A DNA stretch of 17,945 bases, from positions 214,233 to 232,177 of the forward strand of contig WELB01000048.1 of the NCBI GenBank assembly GCA_009602725.1. The letters are read 5' to 3'. Below are positions 1 to 9,750 of the stretch, in pieces (the stretch's first letter is position 1; each line of letters starts with the position of its first letter). The notes below the pieces were generated by a model. The model saw nothing but the letters and a program-made list of their open reading frames with translations, was not told where the DNA came from and made no database searches. The stretch is from Spirogloea muscicola. Taxonomy: Eukaryota > Streptophyta > Zygnematophyceae > Spirogloeales > Spirogloeaceae. A program made the translations under genes and the position numbers.

Positions 1-290
1 AACGAGCCAGCGGCGTTGAAGTCAGCCTGCTCACCTTGCCGGCGAGACACAGCGCGTCGCGCAAGCCTGGCTAGCAGGTCGAGCCACTGGGACCCGAGAG
101 CCCCGTGCACATCCACGACCAGGGCTACGAACTCGTCCCCAGCCGGGTGGTCAGCGTGTTTTGCTGCCTTGCTGCGAGCGGCGTTCGCCGCCGCATGGCC
201 AGCCCTCAAGTCAGAGAGCCCCGAATTGGAAACGGTCCACCACATCGGTGGTGACCACGTCTGCAATGCTGCGCGCGCCGCCTCCCGGCG
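1..290 (-). mobile_element. Degenerate retrotransposon polyprotein C-terminus
   Basis: On the minus strand an open frame runs from about 222 off the left edge. It contains the peptide DEFVALVVDVHGALGSQWLD followed by an Arg/Ala-rich helix. From memory, this 'F-V-P/A-L-V-V-D-x-x-G-x-x-G' signature followed by an 'A-R-x-A' helix is typical of the C-terminal end of non-LTR reverse-transcriptase polyproteins that are abundant in algal genomes. The preceding family-like stretch (ADVVTTDVVDRFQF) lies in a different frame and ends in a stop near 211, so a frameshift separates the two. No RT or endonuclease core is visible upstream. I read this as a decayed fragment whose continuation lies left of the window. 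Element class is uncertain. Confidence 0.45.
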
Positions 291-299
291 TGAAGGCCA

Positions 300-1270
300 C
301 CAATGATGCGGTCCGTCGGCCATCTGTAGTCCGTCGGCCTCCGTGAAAGGACAGCCCAAAAGGACGGACAAGGCCTGGAGGGGGCCGGATGGGGAGAGAA
401 AGCGCACGGAGCGCATGAAATGAAAGGGAGAGCCAATTCAAAGCCAATAGAGTGTTCGGGCAGAGCGGCCTAGTGCAATCTAAACAATGGGAAGGGAAGG
501 GAGCCGGGACAAGGCAGAGCTGGCGGTGGGCCGCCTTCAGCGGCGCCGTACGCGGTCGGCAGGGCCACACGTGCCATACCGCTTGCTTGAGTCCTGCGCG
601 ATCTGCCGCCCGCTTGTACCACGGTGCGCTAAGCGTCCACGTCCACCGCCAGCCGCTGCGTCTGCCACGTCGCTGGAAACGGGAAGAAGCTCTTTTCAGA
701 TGTGGAGGAGGGAGCCCGTCCGGAAGTGTTTCCGACATGCGGCTGCTGCTGACCAGCGGTTACCGGGCGGCCATTGCTCAGTGGTCGCTCGTTATCCTGC
801 TAAGTGTACGCTTCCGACTTAATCTACCAGCGGTCCTAGGCTCACGCAGTGCACTTGCGGGCAGGCCGAGCTATGGCTTCTGCTTATGGGTCTCGACGGG
901 GTTCCTCTTTTCCAGCTGCAAGTTACTCCGACTTGCGGCTGCTGACTCGGGGTTACTAAGCTTCCATTGACTGTAGTCTCGTACATAGCTGTGTCGTTTT
1001 GGCGCCTTTCGGCCCTTTGGACCTTGTTCATACTGGGCTGGCCATCCAGTACCCCTGCCCCCTTTGGAAGAGCTCACTTCTTGGCCTTGCCATTCTGTCA
1101 TAAGCTGGCCCTACACAGCCCTCCTTGTTGTCGAAGATGTGGCTACTCCCAGGACAGAAAGAGAGGCCATCCTTCCAGAGGCGATGCCTGTGAAGAGCAG
1201 CACAAGCTAATGGACAAAGAAGTAAGCTGTTGGGCGAGAGCTGTGAAAGGACATATAGCTCTTCCACTGT
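300..1270. other. Gene-free stretch
   Basis: No convincing coding frame is seen. The longest open frame (452-970, plus) has no recognisable motif and a composition typical of chance frames. A short duplicated GTCCGTCGGCC motif lies at about 311-341, and a degenerate direct repeat is listed separately. The stretch separates the retroelement remnant from the promoter of the Rossmann-fold gene. Confidence 0.5.
732..972. repeat. Degenerate direct repeat pair
   Basis: Positions from 732 (CCGACATGCGGCTGCTGCTG, then a ...GGTTACC...CCATTG continuation) and from 928 (CCGACTTGCGGCTGCTGAC, then ...GGTTACT...CCATTG) match over roughly 45 bases with one 3-base gap and several mismatches. The spacing is about 196 bp. 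It may be an old tandem duplication or part of a dead element. No function is inferred. Confidence 0.4.
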
Positions 1271-1733
1271 AGGCCATGGCTGTGAGAGGCGCAGTCGGAT
1301 GCAGCCCATCGGGCGGCGCCCGCGCGGCCCCGGGCGCCGCTGAGCTGGCGGCGCCCCGCCCACATGGGCGGCTGACCTGGGGATCCCAATCGGATTGCGC
1401 CAATGGCGGCGGTCCGCCGCGCCGCCGTCACCGGCCCCTCCACCACCTCTCGCTAACTTGTGTGCAGGCCCGCGACAGCTAACCGCGCAGGGTTTTCCGC
1501 TCCCGCTGCCGGCGGGCGCAAACGACGTTTGGTTGGTATCCCGGCGACGTCGAGGGACCGATCCGATTGGCCCCCGACGCAACGAGGAGGGAGCCCCCGA
1601 GCAGCACTTCACGTCCCGTCAAAAGGGAAGTCGTAAGCACCCACCCATCTGCAATGGGGCTAACGGCTTCTAGCTTTCGCAGCCGTCCCGTTTGGCCTCG
1701 GTAGCCACATTCGTCACCGCCACTGCCGCCGCC
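1271..1733 (+). promoter_or_regulatory. CpG-rich upstream region with CCAAT boxes
   Basis: The sequence becomes strongly CpG-rich from about 1300 up to the start codon at 1734. CCAAT is present at 1386-1390 and 1400-1404, and in reverse orientation (ATTGG) at 1566-1570. No clear TATA box is seen, consistent with a TATA-less CpG promoter for the following gene. The transcription start cannot be placed from the sequence. Confidence 0.4.
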
Positions 1734-4700
1734 ATGGCGGCCGCGGCGGCTAGCCCGCCGCCGCCGGCGCCGCCGCCGCCGCGCCGCGGCGCCGCCGGCG
1801 GCGCGCTCTTCTGCTTCGGCCTCGGCTACACGGGCCTGGGCCTGGCCAGCTTCCTGCGCCGCCGCGGCGGCTGGTGCGCCACACCCTAGCCCAAGAAGCC
1901 GAGCCCCGAGTCCTGACGCCTGCACCGCCTCCGTCCCCACCCCCGCGTCCTGCACGACGAGAGCTCCTTCTGTCCGCTGGCCTTGCACGGCGGCGGCCTT
2001 GCGGCGGCGGCGCTTAAATAGGGCTCGCCCAGAAGCGCCGCGCAGGGCCTGGCCTGCCGACGACAACGGTGCCTTCGCTCGTGAAGGGTCGCGACTCTTG
2101 GCCTCCCCAGGGGCCGTTCGCGGCCCGCAGCCAGAGCCCGGGCCTGGGGCTGCCGCCCCCACCAGTCATGCACACGGACGGGCGATGAGTAAGTTAAGGT
2201 CTAAGGTTCTTCGCAAGCACTGGGGGGCGAAAGGGTTTAGGATCTAAATCCAGGTTTAAGGGTTAATTTAACCCAAATCTCTTAGCCCAGTGCTTGCGAA
2301 GCAATCAGGGTTTCTCGTAAGCAGTGGGGGAATGTCGGGTTTACGGTTAGGGAGTAGGGTTCAGGGTTAGGCTAACCAAATTCCCTGAACCCAGGGCTTA
2401 CGAAGAAGTGCTAGCATTCTCGGGGCTGTAAGGAGGTACGCGCTGCAGCGTGACCTGCGATTGTGGGCGTCCGTCAGGCATTCGCGAGCCAGAGATGAGC
2501 CCCCGGCAGTGGCTCGCCAAAAGCAGCTCCGTTAACCTGTCTAGAACCACCGCAACGCTAGGACCCTGACAGCGATCCCTTGCCGGACGGCCGCCGCCGC
2601 TTGCATGGGTGTCAGGCAGGTAGTCGGGACGTGCCGCAGTGAGGAGAACGCCGCGGCGCTGGCCCTGCGCGGCTTTAGGACCTTCCACTTCGACCCTGCA
2701 AATGGCCAGCTTCTTGAGTACGACCTTCGTCATGCTGAGTCCCTGGAGCAGCAGCAAATCCTTGTTCTGTAAGTCCTGTATTCTTAGAACTCTGTGTCGT
2801 AGCTGCATAAGATACGGCTGTCTTTTCTAACCTGACTTCGTCAAGGAGCTGTACGCGCCGACCTCCTGCAGCGGAGAGGGCCTTGAGAGCCTCGTGCGCG
2901 CCACACATGTGCTGAGCTCCATCCCGCCGCTTGGCAACACTGCTTGCGACCCGGTGTGCCACCTCTGCTGCCCGCCAGCTCATTGGCCTCTCTGCACCAT
3001 GCCGATGATAAAGTACACCAGGATTGGCACTGCAGCAACCTGAGTGCTGTTCCAGGGCGCACATCCGTAGGTGTAGATTGACCCAAGAGTCATACGCTCT
3101 CACTCGCCCAAGGATCATCCTTGACACGCACGAGCCAAGCAGCTGTTGGCAACAGGTCCTGGCCACCCATGCGCTGGACCTGGAGGTTGCCCGTCAAGAT
3201 CAGATGAAGTGGCTTGGTTACCTGTCCACAACAGGTGACATTTGCCGCTATTCTTTTCACGGTGCTTCTGTAAAAGATTGACTTGGACTATACCAATGAT
3301 GTTCAGTGGCAGGACTGCTCGTATGTTGCTTGCAGATACATTGATACTTGCAATGCCCAGTGTCAAGCCTAATGAGTTGTTTCGAATGCAATTCCTACCT
3401 GCAGGCGTCTATGGCGACTGGGAGGGTGACTGGGTGGACGAAAGGTTGACCAAATGATGCAGAATATGACTCTGAATGACTATCATCAAGGCCACAGATC
3501 TCTGCATGCTCCTTCGTCAATGCACGCTTCTTCTTTCTGAATCTGCATAGTGTCTCAGTCAGCCCTCAGCTGGTAGGCCCTTGTGCTGATTGTTGCATTG
3601 GTGGCTCACTGTGCAGTTCACTACCACGTCGTGTTGATACGAAGATGGCCACCAGGATTGCTGCAGAGGCGGCCTGGCTCGAGTTGGGGCAGAAGCTGGG
3701 TGTGCCAGCCCACATCTTCAGATTGGGCGGCATTTATGGGCCCAGCCGGAGGTGGTCGTTGTTCTCAGTCTGACACCTGAGACCGGATTTTTGGCCTTTG
3801 CGATCTGCACTGTCTGGTCACCGCCTGTCAGTGGCAAGCTCGCCAGTGCGTTGTTTGCCACTTGGTTTGTCAATGAGAGGAGAAAGCTCAATGAATGAAT
3901 GTTGGGCGGGACGGTCCTGGCACAAAGGTCATCTCATCAGGTAGGTGTTGATGGTTTGGGTCCACTGCTGCTCAGACGTGAAAGACTCAAGCAGGGGTTT
4001 GGTGCCGCTGCAGTGCTTTGGACACGCTCGTCAGGCAGAGGGATCAGCGGTCCGCTGCAATGAGGTTGCGGGAGAAGCGGCGGTACACCTCGCGCTGCCA
4101 TGTGTTGGATATCTGCCAGGTTGTTGCTGCCAGCATGGAGGCTCCCATGGCCGGGTATGCAAGCTGCCATTGCTGCTGCCGTGGGCCTATGTAATCATGT
4201 TCACATGTCTCTGCTGCTGTCAGCAGTGCACTTGGCATTGCCGTATAAGAGCTAAGACTTGGTCATCTGATATTATCGAGTCCGAGCTGCGGGTTACCAA
4301 AGACTTGTCACTGTGTCCTTGTGCCACAGTGGATCCGAAAAAATGGGCCTGTCTCTGAATTTGTGGAAGAGCTAACTCGCATCTTTTATGCCTTTGTGTT
4401 GGCAGACATATTTACAACATTGTGGATGACGACCCAGCCCCCCGCAGTGAGGTCATGGCTTTCGCCAAGTTGCTCCTCAGTGAAGCGTGCAATGCAGAGC
4501 CACAGCAGGACTGCGATGAAAGTCTAATAACAGGCCATGGCAGTATTTCTGAGGACAACTGTCTCAAACAGGCGGCAGTGCGCGAGAGTGAGGCAGTGTG
4601 CTTGACTGAGCCTCAAGAACAATCTCAGCAGGGGCACGTCGCGGAGAAGAGGGTGAGCAATGCAAGGATAAAGCTCGAGCTAGGCACGCGGCTTGTGCAC

Positions 4701-4769
4701 CCAGACTACAGGTCGGGGCTTAAAGCGATCGCGGCAGGCGACGCCCGGCCATTTGATTGGTCAACATGA
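1734..4769 (+). CDS. NAD(P)-binding Rossmann/atypical SDR protein (YeeZ-like)
   Basis: Eight exons: 1734-1873, 2616-2768, 2872-2953, 3156-3234, 3405-3444, 3617-3751, 4014-4154 and 4406-4769. All borders are GT-AG and all phases agree, giving 377 aa. The start ATG has an ideal context (GCCGCCATGG). After an Ala/Pro-rich leader comes the dinucleotide-binding loop GLGYTG (residues 29-34), then the family strand-turn WQVVGTCRS (47-55), ATHVLSSIPP, the active-site strand GYLSTTGVYGD (from 146), FRLGGIYGP (199-207), RYTSRCHVLDI and the terminal block EKRVSNARIK (337-346). This order matches the YeeZ/COG0451-type extended SDR family, which has plant members such as (from memory) At1g19690. The classical YxxxK is not evident, so substrate and reaction are unknown; NAD(P) binding is well supported. 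A 53-residue acidic/Gln-rich segment (284-336) is inserted before the terminal block. No clear transit peptide is seen. The gene converges on the TPR gene. Confidence 0.88.
2188..2410. repeat. Tandem foldback element with telomere-like motifs (in intron 1)
   Basis: Two related foldback units lie side by side inside the 742-bp first intron of the Rossmann gene. Unit 1 has perfect 16-bp inverted arms, CTTCGCAAGCACTGGG at 2209-2224 and its complement at 2286-2301, and an inner near-palindrome GGGTTAATTTAACCC at 2260-2274. Unit 2 has homologous but diverged arms (TTCTCGTAAGC at 2312-2322 against GCTTACGAAGAA at 2396-2407). It also has a perfect inner pair GGGTTCAGGG/CCCTGAACCC (2358-2367/2383-2392) around GGTTAGGCTAACC. 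The interiors are rich in GGGTTTAGG and TTAGGG-like words. It resembles a duplicated MITE or degenerate telomere-derived sequence. Confidence 0.8.
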
Positions 4770-5237
4770 GGGATCTGTTGTGATCTGAACACCAAAAATT
4801 GCAATGCAGCAGGTGCAGCAGCTAATGCCGGGGGGTTTGTCAGATTGCTTATTGCACCCGAGTGGGCAAATTGGAAAGCACATCACAACTCTGCAGAAGT
4901 TGTGTATCAGTGCAAGATGCTAGGATCTTAAGCAAGATACAAAATTGTACACGTTGATGGTGGCCTCTAATAGTGCCTCAACACCATTACTTTGGATATG
5001 GCTACATGTGACCCAGAAGCAGTGAAGCAGTCAGAATGGTTGTGAGAGCAGTTACAGCTGTGCTTAGCCCATGGAGAAGGCTGTACACTTGGAAGTCATT
5101 GGTCTACTCCATCTTTGCACGCATGGTTTCTGCAAGCACTTTCTTAGTACTGTACAAGCCTTTATGTACTTGGTCGGACAGGGCATCCTGCAGTACAGCT
5201 GCTGCTGAGGGGGCAGCTACAGCTGACCGGCTCAAGG
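4770..5237. other. Convergent 3' region of two genes
   Basis: This 468-bp stretch lies between the stop codon of the plus-strand Rossmann gene and the stop codon of the minus-strand TPR gene. It should contain both 3' UTRs. No coding frame with recognisable content is seen. No TGTAA is seen on the plus strand downstream of the Rossmann stop, so its cleavage site is unplaced. Confidence 0.6.
5052..5056 (-). terminator. Candidate TGTAA poly(A) signal of the TPR gene
   Basis: TTACA on the plus strand reads TGTAA on the minus strand, about 182 bases after the TPR gene's stop codon. TGTAA is the established poly(A) signal of chlorophyte algae. A five-base match is weak evidence on its own. Confidence 0.3.
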
Positions 5238-8200
5238 TCACATTAGGACGCGGCCAAGTCGCACGTCAAGCACAACGCATCGCCCCTCCCCTGGTCGAGC
5301 TTCTCGCTTTGCTGCCAAAGCCACGTCCTCATCCCACTCCGGGGCCTCAATATTCTGTGTCCCTTTTGACTCATCCTCACTGCTTCCATCAGTGCTTGAA
5401 GCAGCATCAGCGCTTCCCAGGCTCTCTGCAAGTGCATTCTCAAGAGAGCCTTCTCCCGCCCAACCTTCCTTGGCTGCCTGCCGAAGCCTGTCTGCCTCTG
5501 TCTCTCGATTTTTCGCCCAGCCCAAGACATTGGCACAGCGACCTGCACACTCCAGGTTCGTACAATCACACTTGAGACGTGAGAGATTGATTCAAAGACC
5601 GGAAGCTAGAGACTCTTGACCAGAGATTACAATCTCTTATCAAATATCAGGAGAACTGCAGTCAATCCCAGCGTGGTGCATCTATCTGACAGCAATATTG
5701 TTGGTAAGCATGTAGGCATCTGACTCATCAACAAGAATATTTCTGAACAAAGTCGACTTGATGTAAGGACCCATGGTATCTCCCAGCTTTGCTAGGTGAC
5801 AGGGAGAGGCGTATAGTGAACCTCTAGTCAGAGCTATTACGTCCACAAAATCATCATCCCGATCAGTATATGCTGCATACATGGAGACAGCCAAGTGAAC
5901 AAGTCATCTCTTGACCTAGCTGATGATCTCATGAACTCAATCAACGTTGGAAGCCTGCAAATTCAGCTCCTTGTGACACCAATCTTCCAAGCCCTGCACA
6001 TGCACCTCTACATTTACCCAAGACCCTGTCCTAGAGTGTACCTATCCAAGGGCTCTAACAACCCAGCCAACACTGACAGCAACAGGAATAAGATACATCA
6101 GGTCAAGTGGACAAGAAGAAACCTGAAGGTTCTGATGCACGTAATAGCTCTAATGCACGACGATAGAGGCCCTGCTTTACATTAGGCGCCAGAAGTAGCC
6201 AGAATATAAGGAGATGTAAGAAATTTGCATCTGCCTTCAAGCAAGCACAAAGCTTACATGATGCTGAAAATATTGGAGTACAATCATTGCAAGGGTACGG
6301 TTGCAAAGCTTATGAAAATATAGATGGAAAATAAGTCCATTGCTGGGGTATGTTTGCAAAGCTTATGAAGGAGGAAAGAATACTGACCTCAGCCATTATG
6401 ACATCACCAGATCCCCTTGCTCGGCCCCTCTGATCATAGACACTAGCTAAAGCAGCAAGGACAACCCCCACCCGTGGATGTTTCTCACCTGCATGACACA
6501 GTAACCTCTGTGATTGCATGCTCTAGCTTCCAAAGTAGCAGACAACACTCAAACAGCAAGACTCGTAGTGGAATTGGCGGAAGTCATGGTGCTCATCTCA
6601 CCATTGATCTCTTCTGCATGAGAGAGTGCCTCTGCCAGCTTCGCTTCAGCTTCATCGTATTCACTGTGCACCATACAATACTCAGTGACCTTAATCATCC
6701 CACTTGCTGTTAGAGAACCATATAAGGACATTGAACATTCTCAAAGTAAGTACATGTCACTGCATTCCAAGACAAGTCAATCCTGCACAATTCTGAATGT
6801 TGAACAGTAACAGGCCAACATCTGTCCAAGATAGAGCTACTCCAGAAGCAGCTCAATGAGCCTGCTTACCCAAGATGACACGCTAATTGGCCCAGGCCAG
6901 CCAAGGAGCCCATATGCACCTCCTCAGGAGCAATAGGTCCAGCAGCGACAGCTGCTTGTGAACAAGCTGGGGAAGTCATCCTAAGTGCGGTACTGTACAA
7001 GTCCCTTGCTCTAGTCATGTCACCAAGGGCATGAAGGTGCTCCGCATGCATGAGAACTGCAGCAGCTGAAATCCACCAAGAAAACCACTTAATGCTAGAA
7101 GCTTCAGATCAGCAGAAGTCATCAAGGGTGAAAGGAAGTGGAAAAGCTAAGTCCCCGACAGACCTTGCGTTGCTATTTTATTGATCAGCATCCTGAAGTG
7201 TGCAAGGCTCAATGGTACTTAACAATCAGCAACCAACACGTCAAAGACCACATGTTGTTCAAACAGATTTTGCAAACATGTTGGACAAAGTCACTCAGCC
7301 TGCATAGTTGGGGAAACTATAAACCAACCGCTACTGGTGGGAACATCCACTTCATCGTGCCAAGCTCCTGCTTCCTTGAAAAGGTCCTCGGCTGTTACAA
7401 TGTTGAAGTTATTCTGTCATGAGCATCAAACAGGATGTGCAAGTTTTGGAAACTCACAGGTGCAAATCTAGGCTGCCCAGGTGTCATTAGCAGCCATTGA
7501 AGCAGGTCAGCACAGTCATGACCTGGTTGAAGCCTGTGGCGAATGTGCTCAATGAAGCCCATGATTGTCAGAGCTCGATCCCGGAGAATTTCCACTAAGC
7601 GGTGATCTCCAGTACCACGATCAGCTGTATCAACCAACCGTAGCAAGCACGTCGCATGGCTCATAGCTGCTTCATCCTGACAAGCAACAGCTCTTTTAGC
7701 ATCCCATCACCTACTACCCCTGCCCAGCTATGTCTGTTGCTCTTAAACTGCTGTTTGAGATCTGCAGCTCAAATTGCCGGTCACGTGAGGACTGCTCGAT
7801 CTGCATGATCCGCATGATGAGTGGGCGACTGTGACCACTACCGCCGTCAAGCATCTGGCAGAAGTGGTCAAGAGTAGTAGCTACAGCAGTAGCACGTGAC
7901 AACACCGTCCTAACCTGGTGTTGCCTCAAGGCCAGACTAGCCAAGGCTTCCAACGCAGCAGCTGCAAATGGAGGGTCAGGAGTTTGGTGTAAGCACTTGC
8001 ATGAAAGATGACAGGAAAGATATGACAGCAACAATCAAGCTCCTCTGTGCAACTCTCACATGGCCAAGCACAGCCATACTAGTAGTCTACAAACAAGCAG
8101 GTATGTATAAATTTCATGTCTCGTATAGCCCATGCTGTTCAAATTGATGCCAGAAGATACGGAGAATTCTTGGCAAACAGCATTATGGCAACTCGTTGCT

Positions 8201-9273
8201 CACTGTTACAAGCCAACACTAAAAGTAAGACAATGTCGACGCACCACGAACTTCGTAAGATGCTCGAGGAATACCAGCTGCCTTTTCAAGGGCCTCACCT
8301 GCCTCTGCAAAATGTCCTCTGAGGCCATTCAGAAATGTACTAGTTAGCTACTGTCAGGGACGCAGTCTTGCAAGATCATGGGGTCACAATGCTCTACGAT
8401 CCTTGCCTTGGTTGTACTGGCACGGAAGCACATTGTTTTTGGAAGCAGAGGTGCAAAAACTCACTGGTCAATATGTATGGTGGCCAGTGCCATCAAAATC
8501 CGTCCCGTGGCACTGCCTGCTGCTTGACCATCTTGCACCAAGAACGACAACCCTTGCTCCAAAATTCGCAGGGCCTCTACATAAGGAGCTGCAATGGAAG
8601 GGGCCAAACGAGGGTAAGAAGGACCGCTACATGGAAACTGTAAGCCTTTCTCTCAGAGACGCAGGTATCATTATGGTCCCTTATCACGCAGCAGGAATGC
8701 TGCAGGTGTGCATTGAGAAGTAGCACAGTGTTGTGTTGCACTGTATATCATCCTTAATTAAGAATGTGCGCACATTTACTGCGACCTTGTATTGCTTGCA
8801 GTGGAACCTCTAGTCTCTGCAGCATCTTAGTAAACAGGTGGGAAAGGCATGTAAGGTGGAAGGAGGTCTCGTAGACCTTTAGAGCGAGAAGCGCGCCAAT
8901 ACTCGATCATCTGGTCGGCCATGGACTCCCCGCCATCCCAGTCCTTCGCGCCTTCAGAGCTCGCTTGCGTCGCGAAGGGCCTCAGACTGTCATATGATGG
9001 TGATCCGGCAGCCGAGAATGCTCGGTGGTGGTATCTGAACGAGGGGTGGAGGCGGGAAGGCTCCGTCCCGGCCGTGCATGGCCGCGATTCCGAAGCTCGC
9101 AGCCGGCGAGCACATCCCTCGGCTCGCGACGGCCCGTCATGGCCCGAGGTGCTCGCCGCACAGTCCGGGTCGGCGGCCGACGGCGCGCCGGCGGCAGGTG
9201 TCGCGGCCAGCCTCCACGCCGCCGCGGTGCGCCCGCAGAGCAGCCGCAGGCCAGTGCGCCTGGCGGCGGCCAT
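5238..9273 (-). CDS. Mitochondrial TPR protein, kinesin-light-chain-like
   Basis: Twelve exons on the minus strand: 9273-8877, 8588-8465, 8318-8245, 7961-7915, 7676-7523, 7391-7335, 7065-6870, 6663-6602, 6488-6388, 6171-6123, 5872-5822 and 5542-5238. All borders are GT-AG and all phases agree, giving 538 aa. The N-terminus (MAAARRTGLRLLCGRTAAAW...) is rich in Arg and Ala and lacks acidic residues for the first 30 positions or so, as in a mitochondrial presequence. TPR-like helices follow: VEALRILEQGLSFL, GHFAEAGEALEKA, HALGDMTRARDLYSTAL, EYDEAEAKLAEALSHAEE and GLYRRALELL. The segment GEKHPRVGVVLAALASVYD is the hallmark of kinesin-light-chain-type TPRs. The C-terminus has the helix ETEADRLRQAAKEGW, then an acidic Ser-rich tail. 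It resembles plant mitochondrial TPR proteins such as (from memory) At5g53080. The partner is unknown, and the role is probably scaffolding or complex assembly. It shares a divergent promoter region with the CoA synthase gene. Confidence 0.85.
6293..6369. repeat. Short tandem duplication in intron 9 of the TPR gene
   Basis: The words at 6293-6316 and 6346-6369 both end in TTGCAAAGCTTATGAA and agree over 24 bases with two mismatches, at a period of 53 bp. This is a local duplication inside an intron with no inferred function. Confidence 0.6.
7714..7914 (-). other. In-frame open stretch inside TPR intron 4
   Basis: Reading through the donor at 7914/7913 (CAG|GTTAGG) stays open for 66 codons before a stop ending at 7714. 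The peptide includes ATTLDHFCQMLDGGSGHSRP and MRIMQIE. It loosely resembles the start of the next exon (SHATCLLRLVDTADRGTGDHR), which I use in the model because it fits the family better. It may be a retained-intron isoform, an old duplicated exon or chance. I left it out of the main model. Confidence 0.3.
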
Positions 9274-9746
9274 TATGCCCAGGGAGGCGCGCGAGCGCCG
9301 CCGCCGCCGCCGCCGCCGACGTCGCCGCCGCTGCCGCGGCGAGCGCCAGCTGCAGCAGCCTCACAGTGGACTTGGGAGAAGCCATCCGCCACGTCAGCCG
9401 GGGAGGGGCCCCGCTCGGGCAGCGCCTTCCTGCCCCGGCGGTAACTACCGTCACACAGTCACGTCAGCACCTTAGCACAGGGCTTCGATTCATGTAGCCT
9501 CACTTTCTGCACCAGCTTCTGCCTTAACAGTTTATTCTTTCCTTGGATTGGCCACCCGTTTCGTCTATGCGCACTGCGCGTCTTCTTGTTTCCGTCACAG
9601 GCCCCCGCCGTTAAGTCCGCGCTAGCTAAGCTGCGCCACTCCCGTGGACGGTCCCTCATTCCCGGGCCACCATCTTCCCGGCGCCAACGGCAGCTGCGCC
9701 GGATGGCGCCGCCTCGCCGCCGCCGCGGCGCGGGCCCGCCGCGGCC
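9274..9746. promoter_or_regulatory. Divergent promoter region between TPR and CoA synthase genes
   Basis: Only 473 bp separate the start codon of the minus-strand TPR gene from the first candidate start of the plus-strand CoA synthase gene. The flanks are CpG-rich, with a lower-GC centre (about 9470-9600). A reverse CCAAT (ATTGG) is at 9547-9551. No coding content is seen apart from a short uORF at the right end. The head-to-head layout suggests shared or coordinated transcription. Confidence 0.5.
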
Positions 9747-9750
9747 ATGA
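9703..9750 (+). CDS. Candidate uORF overlapping the long-form start (ATGA)
   Basis: A 15-codon frame starts at ATG 9703 and encodes MAPPRRRRGAGPPRP. Its TGA (9748-9750) overlaps the ATG at 9747-9749 in the configuration ATGA. If the transcript begins upstream of 9703, this uORF would hinder the 9747 start, or permit reinitiation at it or at ATG 10088. The peptide is GC-rich and could be a chance frame. Confidence 0.3.
   Translation: MAPPRRRRGAGPPRP

Noticed and set aside
452-970. Plus-strand open frame of 172 codons
   Set aside because: No recognisable domain, and it overlaps a degenerate repeat. Composition is that of a random frame.
1028-1612. Minus-strand open frame of 194 codons
   Set aside because: Lies in the promoter region, is rich in Arg/Gly/Pro and has no motif.
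1479-2162. Long minus-strand open frame (227 codons)
   Set aside because: Low-complexity Arg/Ala/Gly product antisense to the CpG-rich promoter and first exon of the Rossmann gene. Long chance frames are expected at this GC, and there are no motifs.
2231-2370. True interstitial telomere array
   Set aside because: The TTAGGG/TTTAGGG words are irregular and embedded in palindromes; there is no regular tandem period of 6 or 7 bases.
3945-4358. Plus-strand 137-codon frame
   Set aside because: Overlaps exon 7 of the Rossmann gene in another frame; the spliced exon carries the family motifs.
5682-5894. 70-codon minus-strand frame as a separate small gene
   Set aside because: Only its middle (5872-5822) is coding, as exon 11 of the TPR gene; the rest is intron read-through.
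8921-9497. Several plus-strand open frames
   Set aside because: Shadows of the GC-rich first exon of the TPR gene and its promoter. Poly-Arg and poly-Ala tracts come from GCC repeats.
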